From NCBI RefSeq assembly GCF_001592745.1, contig NZ_LUKD01000001.1, positions 1,061,384-1,125,383 of the forward strand: a stretch of DNA of 64,000 nt. The letters run 5' to 3'. Numbering within the stretch: the first letter of the stretch is position 1; every line of letters begins with the position of its first letter. The position numbers and the translations under genes were made by a program. This document shows positions 33,319-42,634 of the stretch, piece after piece. This stretch comes from Bdellovibrio bacteriovorus. GTDB lineage: Bacteria; Bdellovibrionota; Bdellovibrionia; Bdellovibrionales; Bdellovibrionaceae. The notes under the pieces were generated by a model that did no database searches, was not told the origin of the DNA, and worked only from the letters and a program-made list of their open reading frames with translations.

Positions 33319-34053
33319 CTATCGAGAACCCGCATTGCGGTTGAACAAAATGATGTAATCTTTCGCACCCGTTTGTTCCATCATTCCCGAAAATTTATTG
33401 TCTTCAAATTTCTTACGGTAGGTCTTGCGAGCGATGTTTTGAATCATGCACCCCAATGGACCTGTACCCGATAAATCTTTACCTTCTTCGATCACGCATT
33501 TGGGTTCGAAGGACTCTTCTTGCTGACGAGTCACCGGAAACTTCGTGACAGAAAAACTGACTACATCGAGCTTGTACTCTTCTTTCAAACGATTGGCAGG
33601 ATTTTTCTTTAATAGTTGCGAAGAATAAATGTTAGGCACGATGGCTGCCACCCGCAAACCCTGCTCTCGAGCCTTCTTTACGCCGTCCACGAAGCGATCC
33701 ATTTCGTTTTTGATATCCACGCGCATGTTGGAATTAAAAAGCTCCACATAAGGCAACATGGGCTCCACCACGATCACGTCATATTTGGATCCGGCCTCTT
33801 GATTGGCTTCAAAGAATCCGCGCAGAAGCTCCATGTCTTCGATTTGGTTAGGAGTGACACCGAACAAAACAACCGGCGCTTCTTTGACCTCTAAGCGAAG
33901 ACGTTCGTAGACACCCTTTCCCAACTCTTCCGGAGTCGTGACTTGAGAAAATTTGATCTTGGGAATGCTTTGCGGCTGAATAGAGAAATTCATCGCAAAA
34001 TAAATACCCAAAGCGATCACGGCGGTAGCACAAGCCCAATAAATGTATTTCAT
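33319..34053 (-). CDS. Membrane-anchored protein, unknown function
   Basis: 244 aa, not recognised. An N-terminal membrane segment (about 3-24) anchors a soluble, probably periplasmic domain. The middle part alternates strands and helices (KEAPVVLFGVTPNQIEDMELLRGFF, YDVIVVEPMLPYVELF, EQGLRVAAIVPNIYS), which suggests an alpha/beta fold. Two cysteines (about 189 and 204) lie in KCVIEEGKD and LGCMIQN. It is the first gene of a minus-strand group with the secreted protein and SDR genes. Confidence 0.62.
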   Translation of the reverse strand: MKYIYWACATAVIALGIYFAMNFSIQPQSIPKIKFSQVTTPEELGKGVYERLRLEVKEAPVVLFGVTPNQIEDMELLRGFFEANQEAGSKYDVIVVEPMLPYVELFNSNMRVDIKNEMDRFVDGVKKAREQGLRVAAIVPNIYSSQLLKKNPANRLKEEYKLDVVSFSVTKFPVTRQQEESFEPKCVIEEGKDLSGTGPLGCMIQNIARKTYRKKFEDNKFSGMMEQTGAKDYIILFNRNAGSR

Positions 34054-34122
34054 GGGGCCGAAGGTCGCGCAGAATATGAGCGAAGTCTAGTTACGGCGCT
34101 ACGCACGCCATTCGTCGCAGCG

Positions 34123-34151
34123 TGGCAATCCTCATTGTAATCTGTTAGAAT
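34123..34151 (+). promoter_or_regulatory. Candidate extended -10 promoter of the CoA operon
   Basis: TGTTAGAAT at 34143-34151 is an extended -10 match (TGnTAnnnT); the -35 region at the 17-bp distance (TGGCAA, 34123-34128) is weak. It is 58 bp before the first gene of the operon. Confidence 0.35.
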
Positions 34152-34208
34152 TATGCTAGGTTGCGAACATTACATAGGACTTGATCCCTAGGACAGGTAC
34201 CCACTTAT

Positions 34209-34931
34209 ATGAAGGCGACGAATACAAATTCTTCTTTTTCTTATTTAATTATTGGCTCTGGCCGCGTCGCCCGACACTTGGGCTATTATTTTCACTTACT
34301 CAATCAACATTTTGAAACTTGGGATCGCTCGCAAGACCCCCACGCGCTAGCAAGAAAAGTCGCGAAATCTTCTCACGTCTTGCTCGCGATAAGTGATTCG
34401 GCGCTCTTAGGATTTTACCGTCAACATCTAGCCGGTCATGATAAAGTCTTCGTGCACTTTTCAGGCGCTCATCATTTTGAAGATATGATCGCGGCGCACC
34501 CGTTGATGACTTTTGGTCCCGAGCTTTATGATCTTTCGTTTTATCAAAAGATTCATTTCACGATAACCGGAGCTCGGTCCCTCCAAGAAGCCATTCCGGT
34601 ATTCACGAATCCTTTTTCTGTTCTGCCTCCCGAAGCAAAGGCACGTTATCACGCTTACTGCGTTTTAGGTGGTAACTTCGTCACTCTACTTGTGAACAAA
34701 ATGTTGCAGGGATTTTCCGAGATGAATATTCCAGCTGAGGCGGCTCACCTCTACATCGAAAAAATTCTGGCAAATACTTTTCAAAATCCAACACAGGCTT
34801 TGACCGGCCCCTTAGTGCGCAAGGATGCCGAAACCGTCCACGCGAATTTACAAGCGCTTTCCCAAGACTTGTATCTTCCTGTGTACGAAGCCTTTTTAAA
34901 AACCCACTGGCCCGATTACCCGCAAAAGTGA
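34209..34931 (+). CDS. Rossmann/DUF2520 protein, likely PanG-type ketopantoate reductase
   Basis: 240 aa. The N-terminal Rossmann dinucleotide-binding motif is IIGSGRVARHLGYYF (about 14-28), followed by SSHVLLAISDSAL and FVHFSGAHHFEDMIAAHPLMTFG, the DUF2520 pattern. The C-terminal half (about 140-240) is helical (GFSEMNIPAEAAHLYIEKILANT). It is the first gene of an operon with panB 7 bp downstream, then panC, coaBC, coaX and panD. The only pathway step missing from that set is ketopantoate reduction, so this gene is a strong candidate for the PanG-type reductase first described in Francisella. The sequence shows the fold and context; the reaction is inferred. Confidence 0.72.
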   Translation: MKATNTNSSFSYLIIGSGRVARHLGYYFHLLNQHFETWDRSQDPHALARKVAKSSHVLLAISDSALLGFYRQHLAGHDKVFVHFSGAHHFEDMIAAHPLMTFGPELYDLSFYQKIHFTITGARSLQEAIPVFTNPFSVLPPEAKARYHAYCVLGGNFVTLLVNKMLQGFSEMNIPAEAAHLYIEKILANTFQNPTQALTGPLVRKDAETVHANLQALSQDLYLPVYEAFLKTHWPDYPQK

Positions 34932-34938
34932 GGCTGCT

Positions 34939-35730
34939 ATGAAAACCATTTTAGATTTTCAGAATAAGAAAGCAAAAAAAGAAAAGATATCCATGGTCAC
35001 TTGTTATGACTACACTTTCGCACGCATCCTAGCAGAAAGCGATGTGGACTGCCTATTAGTGGGTGACTCTTTGGCTATGACAATGCACGGGCATAAAACA
35101 ACCTTGAATGCCTCTGTGAATATGATGGCTTTACATACTGCCGCCGTCGTGCGCGGAGCCGGAGACAAGTTTGTTGTAGGTGATTTACCGTTCATGAGTT
35201 ACCGCAAAGGCCTGACTGCTAACATGACATACGTAGAAAAGATCATGAAAGCCGGTGCTCACGCGGTAAAACTTGAAGGTGCTTCCGGAAATATTGAGCT
35301 CGTAAGACACCTTGTCGATTCGGGCGTACCAGTGATGGGACATTTAGGATTAACCCCGCAGTCAGTAAATCAGCTGGGTGGTTTTAAAGTTCAAGGTCGT
35401 GATGAAAAGGCTCAGAAAAAAATTAAAGAGCACGCCTTGCAACTTCAGGAAGCCGGCGCTTTTTCCATCGTACTTGAATGTGTTCCTTCAAATCTTGCCA
35501 AAGAAATCACGGCATCACTTGAGATTCCGACTATTGGTATTGGCGGAGGCCCAGATTGTGACGGCCAGGTTCTGGTTCTGCAGGACATGTTAGGAATGAC
35601 TCCGGGTTTTAAACCTAAATTTCTAAAACAATACTTCAATGGTTTTGAAACAATGAAAGAGGCCTTCAACACTTACCATCAAGAAGTCGTTCAAGGAAAA
35701 TTTCCAACCGAGAAAGAGAGTTATTCATGA
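34939..35730 (+). CDS. panB: 3-methyl-2-oxobutanoate hydroxymethyltransferase
   Basis: 263 aa; adds hydroxymethyl from methylene-THF to 2-oxoisovalerate, giving ketopantoate. Conserved blocks: MVTCYDYTFARILAESDVDCLLVGDSLAMTMHGHKTT (metal and substrate site), FVVGDLPFMSY, AVKLEGA, PVMGHLGLTPQSVNQLGGFKVQG, ECVPSNLAKEIT and the IGIGGGPDCDGQVLVLQDMLGM end. Length is standard. The stop overlaps the panC start (ATGA), so the two are coupled. Confidence 0.96.
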   Translation: MKTILDFQNKKAKKEKISMVTCYDYTFARILAESDVDCLLVGDSLAMTMHGHKTTLNASVNMMALHTAAVVRGAGDKFVVGDLPFMSYRKGLTANMTYVEKIMKAGAHAVKLEGASGNIELVRHLVDSGVPVMGHLGLTPQSVNQLGGFKVQGRDEKAQKKIKEHALQLQEAGAFSIVLECVPSNLAKEITASLEIPTIGIGGGPDCDGQVLVLQDMLGMTPGFKPKFLKQYFNGFETMKEAFNTYHQEVVQGKFPTEKESYS

Positions 35731-36482
35731 GCGAAGTTCTGCACTCTCCTTCAGAAATGAAAGCTTGGCGAAAAAACAAGGTGGGAACGATCGGCTTTGT
35801 CCCGACGATGGGAGCTTTGCATGCGGGCCATGAAGAGTTGATCAAACGTGCTCGCAAAGAAAACGACTTGGTCGTCCTTTCCATTTTTGTAAACCCTACG
35901 CAGTTCAACGACCCGAAGGATCTGGCGAAGTATCCAAAAACCTGGGAGCAAGATTTTGCAATGGCCGAGATGAATGGCGTCGACGCGGTCTTTTTCCCCA
36001 ACTATGAGGAAATGTATCCGGATAAGTACCGCTACAAGGTTTCAGAGAACGACTATTCTTTACTTTTAGACGGCGCCCATCGGCCGGGTCACTTCGACGG
36101 AGTTTTGTCAGTTGTGATGAAGCTTTTTAATCTGGTAAGTCCAAGCAAGGCTTACTTCGGTGAAAAAGACTTCCAACAGCTGTCCTTGATTCGCGGAATG
36201 GTGGATGCCTTTTTTATGAATCTGGAGATAGTCCCCGTCGCGACAGTGCGTGAGCAAGACGGTCTTGCCATGAGCTCCCGCAACACTCGATTGACGGCTG
36301 AAGAAAGAAGAATCGCACCGGCCATATACAAAGCTATAACTGAAAGCAAAAGTGCTGAAGAGGCTACGGCAAAACTTCAAGCTCAGGGTTTTGCCGTTGA
36401 TTACGTCACTGACGTGGGGTCACGCCGCTTTGTCGCGGCGAAATTGGGCGAAGTGAGGTTGATAGACAATGTCGAAATCTAA
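35727..36482 (+). CDS. panC: Pantothenate synthetase (pantoate-beta-alanine ligase)
   Basis: 251 aa; joins pantoate to beta-alanine with ATP. Family marks: GFVPTMGALHAGHEELIKRAR (the HxGH nucleotide site), VVLSIFVNPTQFNDPKDLAKYP, DGAHRPGHFDGVLSVVMKLFNLV, AYFGEKDFQQL, and REQDGLAMSSRNTRLTAEER. It is slightly shorter than the usual 280 aa, mostly through a reduced C-terminal domain. Translated from an ATGA overlap with panB; its 3' end overlaps coaBC by 14 bp. Confidence 0.96.
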   Translation: MSEVLHSPSEMKAWRKNKVGTIGFVPTMGALHAGHEELIKRARKENDLVVLSIFVNPTQFNDPKDLAKYPKTWEQDFAMAEMNGVDAVFFPNYEEMYPDKYRYKVSENDYSLLLDGAHRPGHFDGVLSVVMKLFNLVSPSKAYFGEKDFQQLSLIRGMVDAFFMNLEIVPVATVREQDGLAMSSRNTRLTAEERRIAPAIYKAITESKSAEEATAKLQAQGFAVDYVTDVGSRRFVAAKLGEVRLIDNVEI

Positions 36483-37734
36483 AGTCCTTTTTATTATGAC
36501 AGGCTCGATTGCCTGTTACAAAGCCTGCCACGTAGTTTCTAGGCTGGTTCAAGCAAACTGCGAAGTGCAGGTTGTAGCGACTCCTTCGGCATTAAAATTC
36601 GTTGGCAATGCGACACTTGAAGGCTTGACTGGAAAACCTGTCGTGAGCGACATGTATGCCGCTGGCAATGTCATGGACCATATTCATCTTATGAGATGGG
36701 CCGACGTTGTTTTAGTAGCTCCAGCGACGGCCAGCTTTATCAATAAAGCCGCTCAGGGCGTAGGCGATGATTTAGTGCAAACTCTTTTCCTCGCTCATGA
36801 CTTTAAGAAGCCTTTCCTTATTGCTCCGGCAATGAACACGAGCATGTATAAGCACCCGGTGACGCAAAAGTCTTTGCAAACCCTACGCGACATGGGACTA
36901 CAGATTCTAGAAACTGCTTCAGGCATACTGGCTTGCGGCGAAGAAGGCTGGGGAAAACTTCTTGAACCTGATCTGATATTAAAATTCACGCTGGAAGCGC
37001 TTCAGAACAAAGGAGCCGCCGTTCCTTCAGAAGCGATCAGCTTTAAAACCGCCAGCAAAGTCAAAGTGTTGGTTACGGCAGGCGGAACACAAGAGCCTAT
37101 CGACACTGTACGCGTTATCAGCAACCTAAGCTCGGGCAAAACAGGTGTGACAATCGCCGAAAGCCTTACGCAAATGGGTTTTGACGTAACATTGTTGCAA
37201 GCTCATGGATCTGCAAAAGCCGAACACGTGACTCGACAGGATTTCTTCACGAGCTTTGCTAGCCTTGATGAAAAGATGAAAAACTATCTTTCCAGCGAAG
37301 AATTCACGCATGTGATTCATGCAGCGGCAGTCAGCGACTACTCCGTCGATAGCATTGAAGTCAATGGCGTCAAACATCGTCCTTTCGAAGTAAAAAAGGT
37401 CAGTTCGGATGCCGACCACTTGAACATTCATTTGAAACGCAATCATAAGATTGTCGATCGTTTGAAAGACTATTCAAAAAATAAAAGCCTTCAAGTCATC
37501 GCGTTTAAACTGACCAGCCATGCTTCGACCGAAGAAAAGCAAAAAGCCGTAAACAAGTTGTTTCAGGGTTCTCACGCGGACTTCGTCGTTCATAACGACA
37601 TGACCGATATCGATATTGTTAACAAAACACATAAGTTCACTTTGCACTCGCCATCGGGCGCAGTGGCTTGCGAAAGCTTAGAAAGACTTTCCAGTGAATT
37701 GATCCACGCGCTAATGCCTAAGGATACTTTATGA
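36469..37734 (+). CDS. coaBC: Bifunctional phosphopantothenoylcysteine decarboxylase/synthetase
   Basis: 421 aa. The N-terminal CoaC flavoprotein domain (about 1-180) has [27 protein letters not shown] and the [11 protein letters not shown] motif, and [18 protein letters not shown] with the active Cys. The C-terminal CoaB domain (about 195-421) has [25 protein letters not shown] and [10 protein letters not shown]; the later VAFKL-type and NDMTDIDI segments fit. Together they turn 4'-phosphopantothenate plus Cys into 4'-phosphopantetheine. It overlaps panC and the coaX start (ATGA). Confidence 0.95.
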   Translation: MSKSKVLFIMTGSIACYKACHVVSRLVQANCEVQVVATPSALKFVGNATLEGLTGKPVVSDMYAAGNVMDHIHLMRWADVVLVAPATASFINKAAQGVGDDLVQTLFLAHDFKKPFLIAPAMNTSMYKHPVTQKSLQTLRDMGLQILETASGILACGEEGWGKLLEPDLILKFTLEALQNKGAAVPSEAISFKTASKVKVLVTAGGTQEPIDTVRVISNLSSGKTGVTIAESLTQMGFDVTLLQAHGSAKAEHVTRQDFFTSFASLDEKMKNYLSSEEFTHVIHAAAVSDYSVDSIEVNGVKHRPFEVKKVSSDADHLNIHLKRNHKIVDRLKDYSKNKSLQVIAFKLTSHASTEEKQKAVNKLFQGSHADFVVHNDMTDIDIVNKTHKFTLHSPSGAVACESLERLSSELIHALMPKDTL

Positions 37735-38501
37735 TTTTATGTCTTGATGTGGGAAACACTCAAATCTATGCCGGTCTTTTTGATAAAGACAAAATGGTTC
37801 TTTCGTTCCGTAAGAACTCCAAAAGCGGAGCTTCTTCTGATGAGACCGGAATCTTTTTAAGAAGCGCTATTCGTGAGAATGGCTATGATCCATCTAAGAT
37901 CAAGCAAATCGCTATCTGCAGTGTCGTTCCCGAGGTGATTTATTCTCTTCGTGGAGCTTGCATGAAGTATTTCAATATCAATCCATTCATCCTCCAAGCA
38001 GGCGTCAAAACAGGATTGAAAGTAAAGTACCGCAATCCACTTGAGGTCGGCGCCGACCGCATTGCCAATACAATTGCGGCGACTCACCTTTACCCCGGGA
38101 AAAACCTGATTATCGTCGATTTGGGCACGGCAACCACATTCTGTGCCGTCACGAAAGAAAAAGACTACTTGGGGGGATCTATCGTGGCGGGTCTTCGCCT
38201 TTGTATGGAAGCTTTGGAAAGTAAAACGGCGAAACTTCCTTCAGTTGAAATCGTTTCTATGCACGAAGCCTTAGGCCGCTCGACGGTGGAAAGCATTCAA
38301 TCTGGACTTTTTTACGGCCACTTAGGAACGATCCGGGAATTAAGTGATAGAATCACGAAGGAATGTTTCCAAGGAGAAAAACCGCTCGTTATTGGAACTG
38401 GTGGCTTTGCCTACCTGTTTGAAAAAGAAAAAATCTTTGATGAGATCGTGCCGGATTTAGTTCTAAAAGGCATGCTAATCGCTTTGCAATACAATACGTA
38501 A
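37731..38501 (+). CDS. coaX: Type III pantothenate kinase
   Basis: 256 aa; phosphorylates pantothenate, the first committed CoA step. Family marks are the P-loop-like [13 protein letters not shown] at the start, the CSVVPEV block, [23 protein letters not shown], the [14 protein letters not shown] phosphate/metal motif and [14 protein letters not shown]. Type III kinases are not feedback-inhibited by CoA. Its start overlaps the coaBC stop. No CoaA or CoaD is seen in this window. Confidence 0.96.
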   Translation: MILCLDVGNTQIYAGLFDKDKMVLSFRKNSKSGASSDETGIFLRSAIRENGYDPSKIKQIAICSVVPEVIYSLRGACMKYFNINPFILQAGVKTGLKVKYRNPLEVGADRIANTIAATHLYPGKNLIIVDLGTATTFCAVTKEKDYLGGSIVAGLRLCMEALESKTAKLPSVEIVSMHEALGRSTVESIQSGLFYGHLGTIRELSDRITKECFQGEKPLVIGTGGFAYLFEKEKIFDEIVPDLVLKGMLIALQYNT

Positions 38502-38517
38502 GGATTTAGGAATCACT

Positions 38518-38892
38518 ATGAATTTATCAATGTTAAGAGCAAAAATTCACCGCGCCACCGTTACGGGAGCTGACCTTGATTATGAAGGTTCCGTCAGCGT
38601 CTGTCCGGATTTGATCAAAGCTTCTGGTTTATTAATTAACGAGCGCGTAGATATTTACAATTGTAATAACGGGGCCCGCTTTTCCACTTACGTGATCAAA
38701 GGAAAAAAAGGCGAAATCTGTCTTAACGGAGCTGCCGCTCGCCACGTTCAACGCGGAGACCTGGTGATCATCTGCGCTTACTGCGGACTGAATATGGACG
38801 AAGCTAAAAAACACGAACCTGCTGTGGTTTTCGTAGACGCTAAAAATCGCGTCAAAGAGAAGCGCAAAGAAGACAGAAAAAATAATAAATAA
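38518..38892 (+). CDS. panD: Aspartate 1-decarboxylase proenzyme
   Basis: 124 aa; makes beta-alanine for panC. The self-cleavage site is DYEGSVSV, with Gly24-Ser25 in the exact classical position (the Ser becomes the pyruvoyl group), and K9 is in MLRAKIHRATVTGADLDY. NGARFSTYVIKGKKGEICLNGAAARHVQRGDLVIICAY matches the family body. It is the last gene of the CoA operon, closed by a terminator. Confidence 0.96.
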   Translation: MNLSMLRAKIHRATVTGADLDYEGSVSVCPDLIKASGLLINERVDIYNCNNGARFSTYVIKGKKGEICLNGAAARHVQRGDLVIICAYCGLNMDEAKKHEPAVVFVDAKNRVKEKRKEDRKNNK

Positions 38893-38900
38893 TCAGCACC

Positions 38901-38919
38901 GGGCGGTTTACAACCGCCC
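38901..38919 (+). terminator. Terminator of the CoA operon
   Basis: A perfect 8-bp stem, GGGCGGTT-TAC-AACCGCCC, followed by TTCTTG, ten bases past the panD stop. Confidence 0.8.
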
Positions 38920-38932
38920 TTCTTGAAGATGA

Positions 38933-39895
38933 TTATTTACAGTAGCGGTATTGACTCATGATTGCGCGGGTCTTTTGCGCCCCAGAGATATCGCCACCAC
39001 GACGTTTGTTCCAATCGTCACTGCGTAAAGGGCCCCAATAAGTTCCTTCAGGACCTTTTGATGTCGGCGTCATCAGTGTGTCGCGATTCTGCAATTCTTT
39101 CGCTAACAAATCGATACCACATTGAATGTTTTGATAAGGCACGTGAAGGTCGCGTGCTTTAGGACATACTGGTTTCCACACTTGCAGAAGTCCAATTGCG
39201 GTTCCGTTCGGCGCGTTGGGATTGTCATTTCGTGGGTTACAACTTGATTCTGAAGAAGCCATGGACATGATAATCCACACCCAATAAAGCTCCCGCTGGT
39301 CTTTAGACATCTTTGGATAATTCGGACACCACTTTGTGATATCGTCAGGAATATTTTCACCGAAAGAGTCTGGCTTCTCTTTAATCTGTTGAAGAGTGTA
39401 GGATCCCCATGAACCTAACTGACCTTCTTTATTAATAAAATTGTCGCAACCCTTGGCCATTTTTGCACTGGCATCAGATCCAACTTCCCGAGCGATGTTG
39501 CGATCAAGATCCTTTTCGTAAATAAAACCTTCTTTTTCGCGCGCCGCCCAGGCTGCATCCATGACGTCATAAGAGTTGTCTTCGGTTTTCTTCGAGTCCG
39601 CGCCCATGGCACTTTGTTTACCGCCACCACTGAACATATTCGTACAGAAGCCCATGATCAGCTGAAAGATACTTTGTTTTTGTGTTGCTGCAGCTTGCGC
39701 TTCTTGAGCTGCCAGCGCTTGATTTGCCGCCGTTTGCGCCGCAGCCGCTTGTTGTTGAAGCATGTAATTTTGCTGCGCTTGCATGGACTGGAAAATCGCA
39801 GTGGCATTCGCCGGGTTCGGAGCCGCCGTCGTTGTTTGCGCAAAAGAAAGCGCTGGAGCAAATGTTGCCGTAACAATTAGAATCTTGATGCGCAT
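38933..39895 (-). CDS. Lytic-transglycosylase-like secreted protein with Ala/Gln-rich region
   Basis: 320 aa from the ATG preceded by AGGGA. A signal peptide (about 1-19, ILIVTATFAPALSFA) precedes a long Ala/Gln-rich stretch (about 25-80) that looks helical and low-complexity. The C-terminal domain (about 195-320) has an SLT-type pattern: WIIMSMASSESSCNP with the catalytic-type Glu, then TAIGLLQVWKPVCPKARDLHVPYQNIQCGIDLLAKEL. These enzymes cut the glycan strand to make anhydro-muropeptides. It also has several cysteines. Family membership is likely but the fold is atypical in length, so the enzyme class is uncertain. Confidence 0.68.
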   Translation of the reverse strand: MRIKILIVTATFAPALSFAQTTTAAPNPANATAIFQSMQAQQNYMLQQQAAAAQTAANQALAAQEAQAAATQKQSIFQLIMGFCTNMFSGGGKQSAMGADSKKTEDNSYDVMDAAWAAREKEGFIYEKDLDRNIAREVGSDASAKMAKGCDNFINKEGQLGSWGSYTLQQIKEKPDSFGENIPDDITKWCPNYPKMSKDQRELYWVWIIMSMASSESSCNPRNDNPNAPNGTAIGLLQVWKPVCPKARDLHVPYQNIQCGIDLLAKELQNRDTLMTPTSKGPEGTYWGPLRSDDWNKRRGGDISGAQKTRAIMSQYRYCK

Positions 39896-39997
39896 GTACG
39901 TCCCTGTCTCCATAAGGGACTTATCGGGAAACGCCCAAATTCCATGAATATTTCTGGGCTATTTACGAGGCCTGTTTCACTATGATACAGTCGCCGG

Positions 39998-41830
39998 ATG
40001 GGTATTACGCTTCTTCAGCTTCAGGACGGCCACAAAGCCTATGGTCCAAAGATTCTATTCGATAACGCCACTTTCGCAATCAATGAAGGCGAACACGTCG
40101 GGGTCATCGGTCCCAATGGCGCTGGCAAAACGACTCTCTTTAAAGTTTTGGTAGATCAAGAACATCTGGATCAAGGAATCGTCACACGATCCCAACAACT
40201 TCGGCTGGGATACCTTGAACAAGAAGCTGAATGGAACGTCGACGAAAAGGTGGAAGAATACCTGGATAAAAACTGCATCAAGCCTCTTTGGGAATTAAAG
40301 CAGTTTGGACTCAAGCTAGGTTTGACGGAAGTGCATTTTCAATCGCATTTAAAACAGCTCAGCGGCGGCTATCGCATGCGCGTGAAGCTTCTTTATCTGA
40401 TTGGCCAAGAACCCAATCTTTTGCTGCTGGATGAACCAACGAATTTTTTGGATCTGGAAACCCTCTTAGTCCTTGAAAGCTTTTTACAAGAGTTTAAAGG
40501 CGCCTTTCTGTTAATTTCGCATGATCGCGAGTTTTTACGTCGCGTCACCGACCATATTCTTGAAGTTGAATCTGGCGACATTGTGAAGTTTCCGGGAAGC
40601 CTGGACGACTACTTCGAACAAAAACAGATGTTGAACGAGATTTTGCAAAAACAAATTCTTTCCCAACAGGCAAAAAGAAAATCCATTATGGATTTCGTCA
40701 CACGTTTCGGTGCGAAAGCCACCAAAGCCCGCCAGGCGCAAAGCCGCCTGAAGGCCTTGGAAAAGATGGAAGTCATAGAAATGAAAGCGGCTCCCACTCA
40801 TTCACATATTCATATTCCACCGGCGCAACCAACCGGAAAGATGATTTTGGAGATTGAGAATGCAGATTGCGGATATGGCGAAAAAGTCGTTCTTAAAAAT
40901 GTTTCTTTGCGTTTAGAACGTGGGAACCATCTGGGTATTGTCGGACTGAATGGTGCAGGTAAATCTACTTTGCTTAAATCACTGGGCGAACAGATTCCTT
41001 TAGTGAAGGGTTCCATCAAATGGGGCCATCAAGTCAGTTACTCCTATTTCGCACAGCACACACCGGAAGCTTTAAATCCCGAGCACACTGTTTTAGAGGC
41101 CATGGCTGCGACCGCTCATAAAGAAGTGACTCAACAAGATGTTTTAAATATCGCAGGAAGCTTGCTCTTTTCTGGGGACGCCGTTCATAAAAAAGTAAAA
41201 GTGCTTTCCGGAGGCGAAAAGTCCCGTGTGGCTTTGGGACAAATTCTTTTGCAAAAATCCCCACTCCTTTTGTTGGATGAGCCTACGAATCATCTGGACT
41301 TCGATACTGTCGAAGCCCTAACAACGGCTTTGGAAAAATACGAAGGCACGATTGTGACCGTCAGCCATGATCGAGGTTTTATCGGACGTGTTGCCAATAA
41401 AATCCTGGAAGTGAATCATGGCCTTTTGACTCTTTATCCTGGCACTTATGATGAATACGTCTGGAGTTTGCAAAAAGGTTTCTTGGCAGAAAGAACTTTT
41501 GAGGCGGCAGACAGCAAAGGGGCAAGCACGACCAAAAGCGACGAGCCCGCAAAGTTTAACTATAAAGAAGAGCGCAAACGCTTAGAAAATTTGATCAAAA
41601 AAGCTCAAAAGCAGATTGAAGATTGTGACAAGAAGATTGCCCAATTAGGGCAAATGCGAGATTCTTTAAACGAAAAACTAATGACGGCCTCTGGGGACAA
41701 GGCAGCGACGTTTGCAAAAGAGCTGCATGAACTGAGCGGTCAAATCGAAGATCTGGAATCTTCTATGCTTCAGGCGATGGAAGATCAGCAAAACTTCGAG
41801 ACAGAACTAAAACAACTTGTAGGATCATAA
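39998..41830 (+). CDS. ABC-F family ATPase (Uup-like)
   Basis: 610 aa. Two ABC domains in one chain: Walker A GPNGAGKTT (about 38-46) with signature LSGGYR, and Walker A GLNGAGKST with signature LSGGEKSR, each followed by LLDEPTNFLD/LLDEPTNHLD. The linker is KSIMDFVTRFGAKATKARQAQSRLKALEK, an ABC-F interdomain helix region. The C-terminal coiled coil (about 520-610, KEERKRLENLIKKAQKQIEDCDKK) is a Uup-type DNA/ribosome-associated tail. ABC-F proteins act on the ribosome, not on membranes. The next gene starts directly after its stop. Confidence 0.93.
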   Translation: MGITLLQLQDGHKAYGPKILFDNATFAINEGEHVGVIGPNGAGKTTLFKVLVDQEHLDQGIVTRSQQLRLGYLEQEAEWNVDEKVEEYLDKNCIKPLWELKQFGLKLGLTEVHFQSHLKQLSGGYRMRVKLLYLIGQEPNLLLLDEPTNFLDLETLLVLESFLQEFKGAFLLISHDREFLRRVTDHILEVESGDIVKFPGSLDDYFEQKQMLNEILQKQILSQQAKRKSIMDFVTRFGAKATKARQAQSRLKALEKMEVIEMKAAPTHSHIHIPPAQPTGKMILEIENADCGYGEKVVLKNVSLRLERGNHLGIVGLNGAGKSTLLKSLGEQIPLVKGSIKWGHQVSYSYFAQHTPEALNPEHTVLEAMAATAHKEVTQQDVLNIAGSLLFSGDAVHKKVKVLSGGEKSRVALGQILLQKSPLLLLDEPTNHLDFDTVEALTTALEKYEGTIVTVSHDRGFIGRVANKILEVNHGLLTLYPGTYDEYVWSLQKGFLAERTFEAADSKGASTTKSDEPAKFNYKEERKRLENLIKKAQKQIEDCDKKIAQLGQMRDSLNEKLMTASGDKAATFAKELHELSGQIEDLESSMLQAMEDQQNFETELKQLVGS

Positions 41831-42634
41831 ATGTCGAGATGGATATTGCTGGCTTTGGCCTTGAGTTTGGTTTCTTGTGCAAGTTATTTCAAACGCAAAG
41901 ACTGTGAATCAATCAACTGGTTTGAACATGGCAAAAAAGTCGCCTTGAGCGGAAAATGGCTGAATGCCGACGCCATGGTCACAGAATGTCGCAAGGTCGA
42001 TGCAGAAATTCAAGAATCCCAACTGGATTTGGGATTTAAAAACGGCATGCAGATTTACTGCAGCAACACCAACGCCTATAACGTCGGAAAAAGCGGAGAT
42101 TTCTTTTCGCGCGATCTTTGCGAAGGGCCTCAGATCAATGTTTTGCTGAATGAGCACAAAAAAGGCGTCGCAGCTTACTGCCACAAAACCTATGGCTTCA
42201 CAGCAGGAACCTCCGGGAAGAAATATCAAAATATCTGTCCAAAAGATATGGAACCGGCATTTCTTAAAGAATATCGCCGCGGTCGCAAGAAGTATGTTGA
42301 AACTTTGATTTCGACTAAAGAAAGCGAAGTCCGTGAGCTCGACAATCGCATGCGCACGATGAAGTCAGATTTGAATTTTCAAAAAGGTCGCCTGACAGGC
42401 CTGCGCGGAGAATTGAATTCGTTAGAGACTCAAAAAGCTTTCGTTGCAAATAACAATCCCGCTCAATTGGGTTACATTGAAAATCGCATCAGCCAATTGA
42501 ATTCAGATATCTCTTCTTTGAACTACGATATCTCTGGAAAAGAGAACGAAATTAAGAAGCTCGAGAATAATAGGAATTCAAAGCTGTCTGAAATCACCGG
42601 ATTTAAAGAAGAGCTTCCTAGTTTAGACGAGTAA
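41831..42634 (+). CDS. DUF2799 lipoprotein with C-terminal coiled coil
   Basis: 267 aa. The ATG follows the previous stop with no gap. Lipobox LSLVSC (Cys about residue 16). The DUF2799 region (about 18-155) has WFEHGKKVALSG, LGFKNGMQIYCSNTNAYNVGKSGDFF and EHKKGVAAYCHKTYGFTAGTSGKKYQNICPKDMEPAFLKEYRRGRKKY. The rest (about 160-267) is a coiled coil with Glu/Lys/Leu/Asn heptads. Envelope lipoprotein, no known activity. Convergent with the next gene, stop to stop with no spacing. Confidence 0.8.
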   Translation: MSRWILLALALSLVSCASYFKRKDCESINWFEHGKKVALSGKWLNADAMVTECRKVDAEIQESQLDLGFKNGMQIYCSNTNAYNVGKSGDFFSRDLCEGPQINVLLNEHKKGVAAYCHKTYGFTAGTSGKKYQNICPKDMEPAFLKEYRRGRKKYVETLISTKESEVRELDNRMRTMKSDLNFQKGRLTGLRGELNSLETQKAFVANNNPAQLGYIENRISQLNSDISSLNYDISGKENEIKKLENNRNSKLSEITGFKEELPSLDE

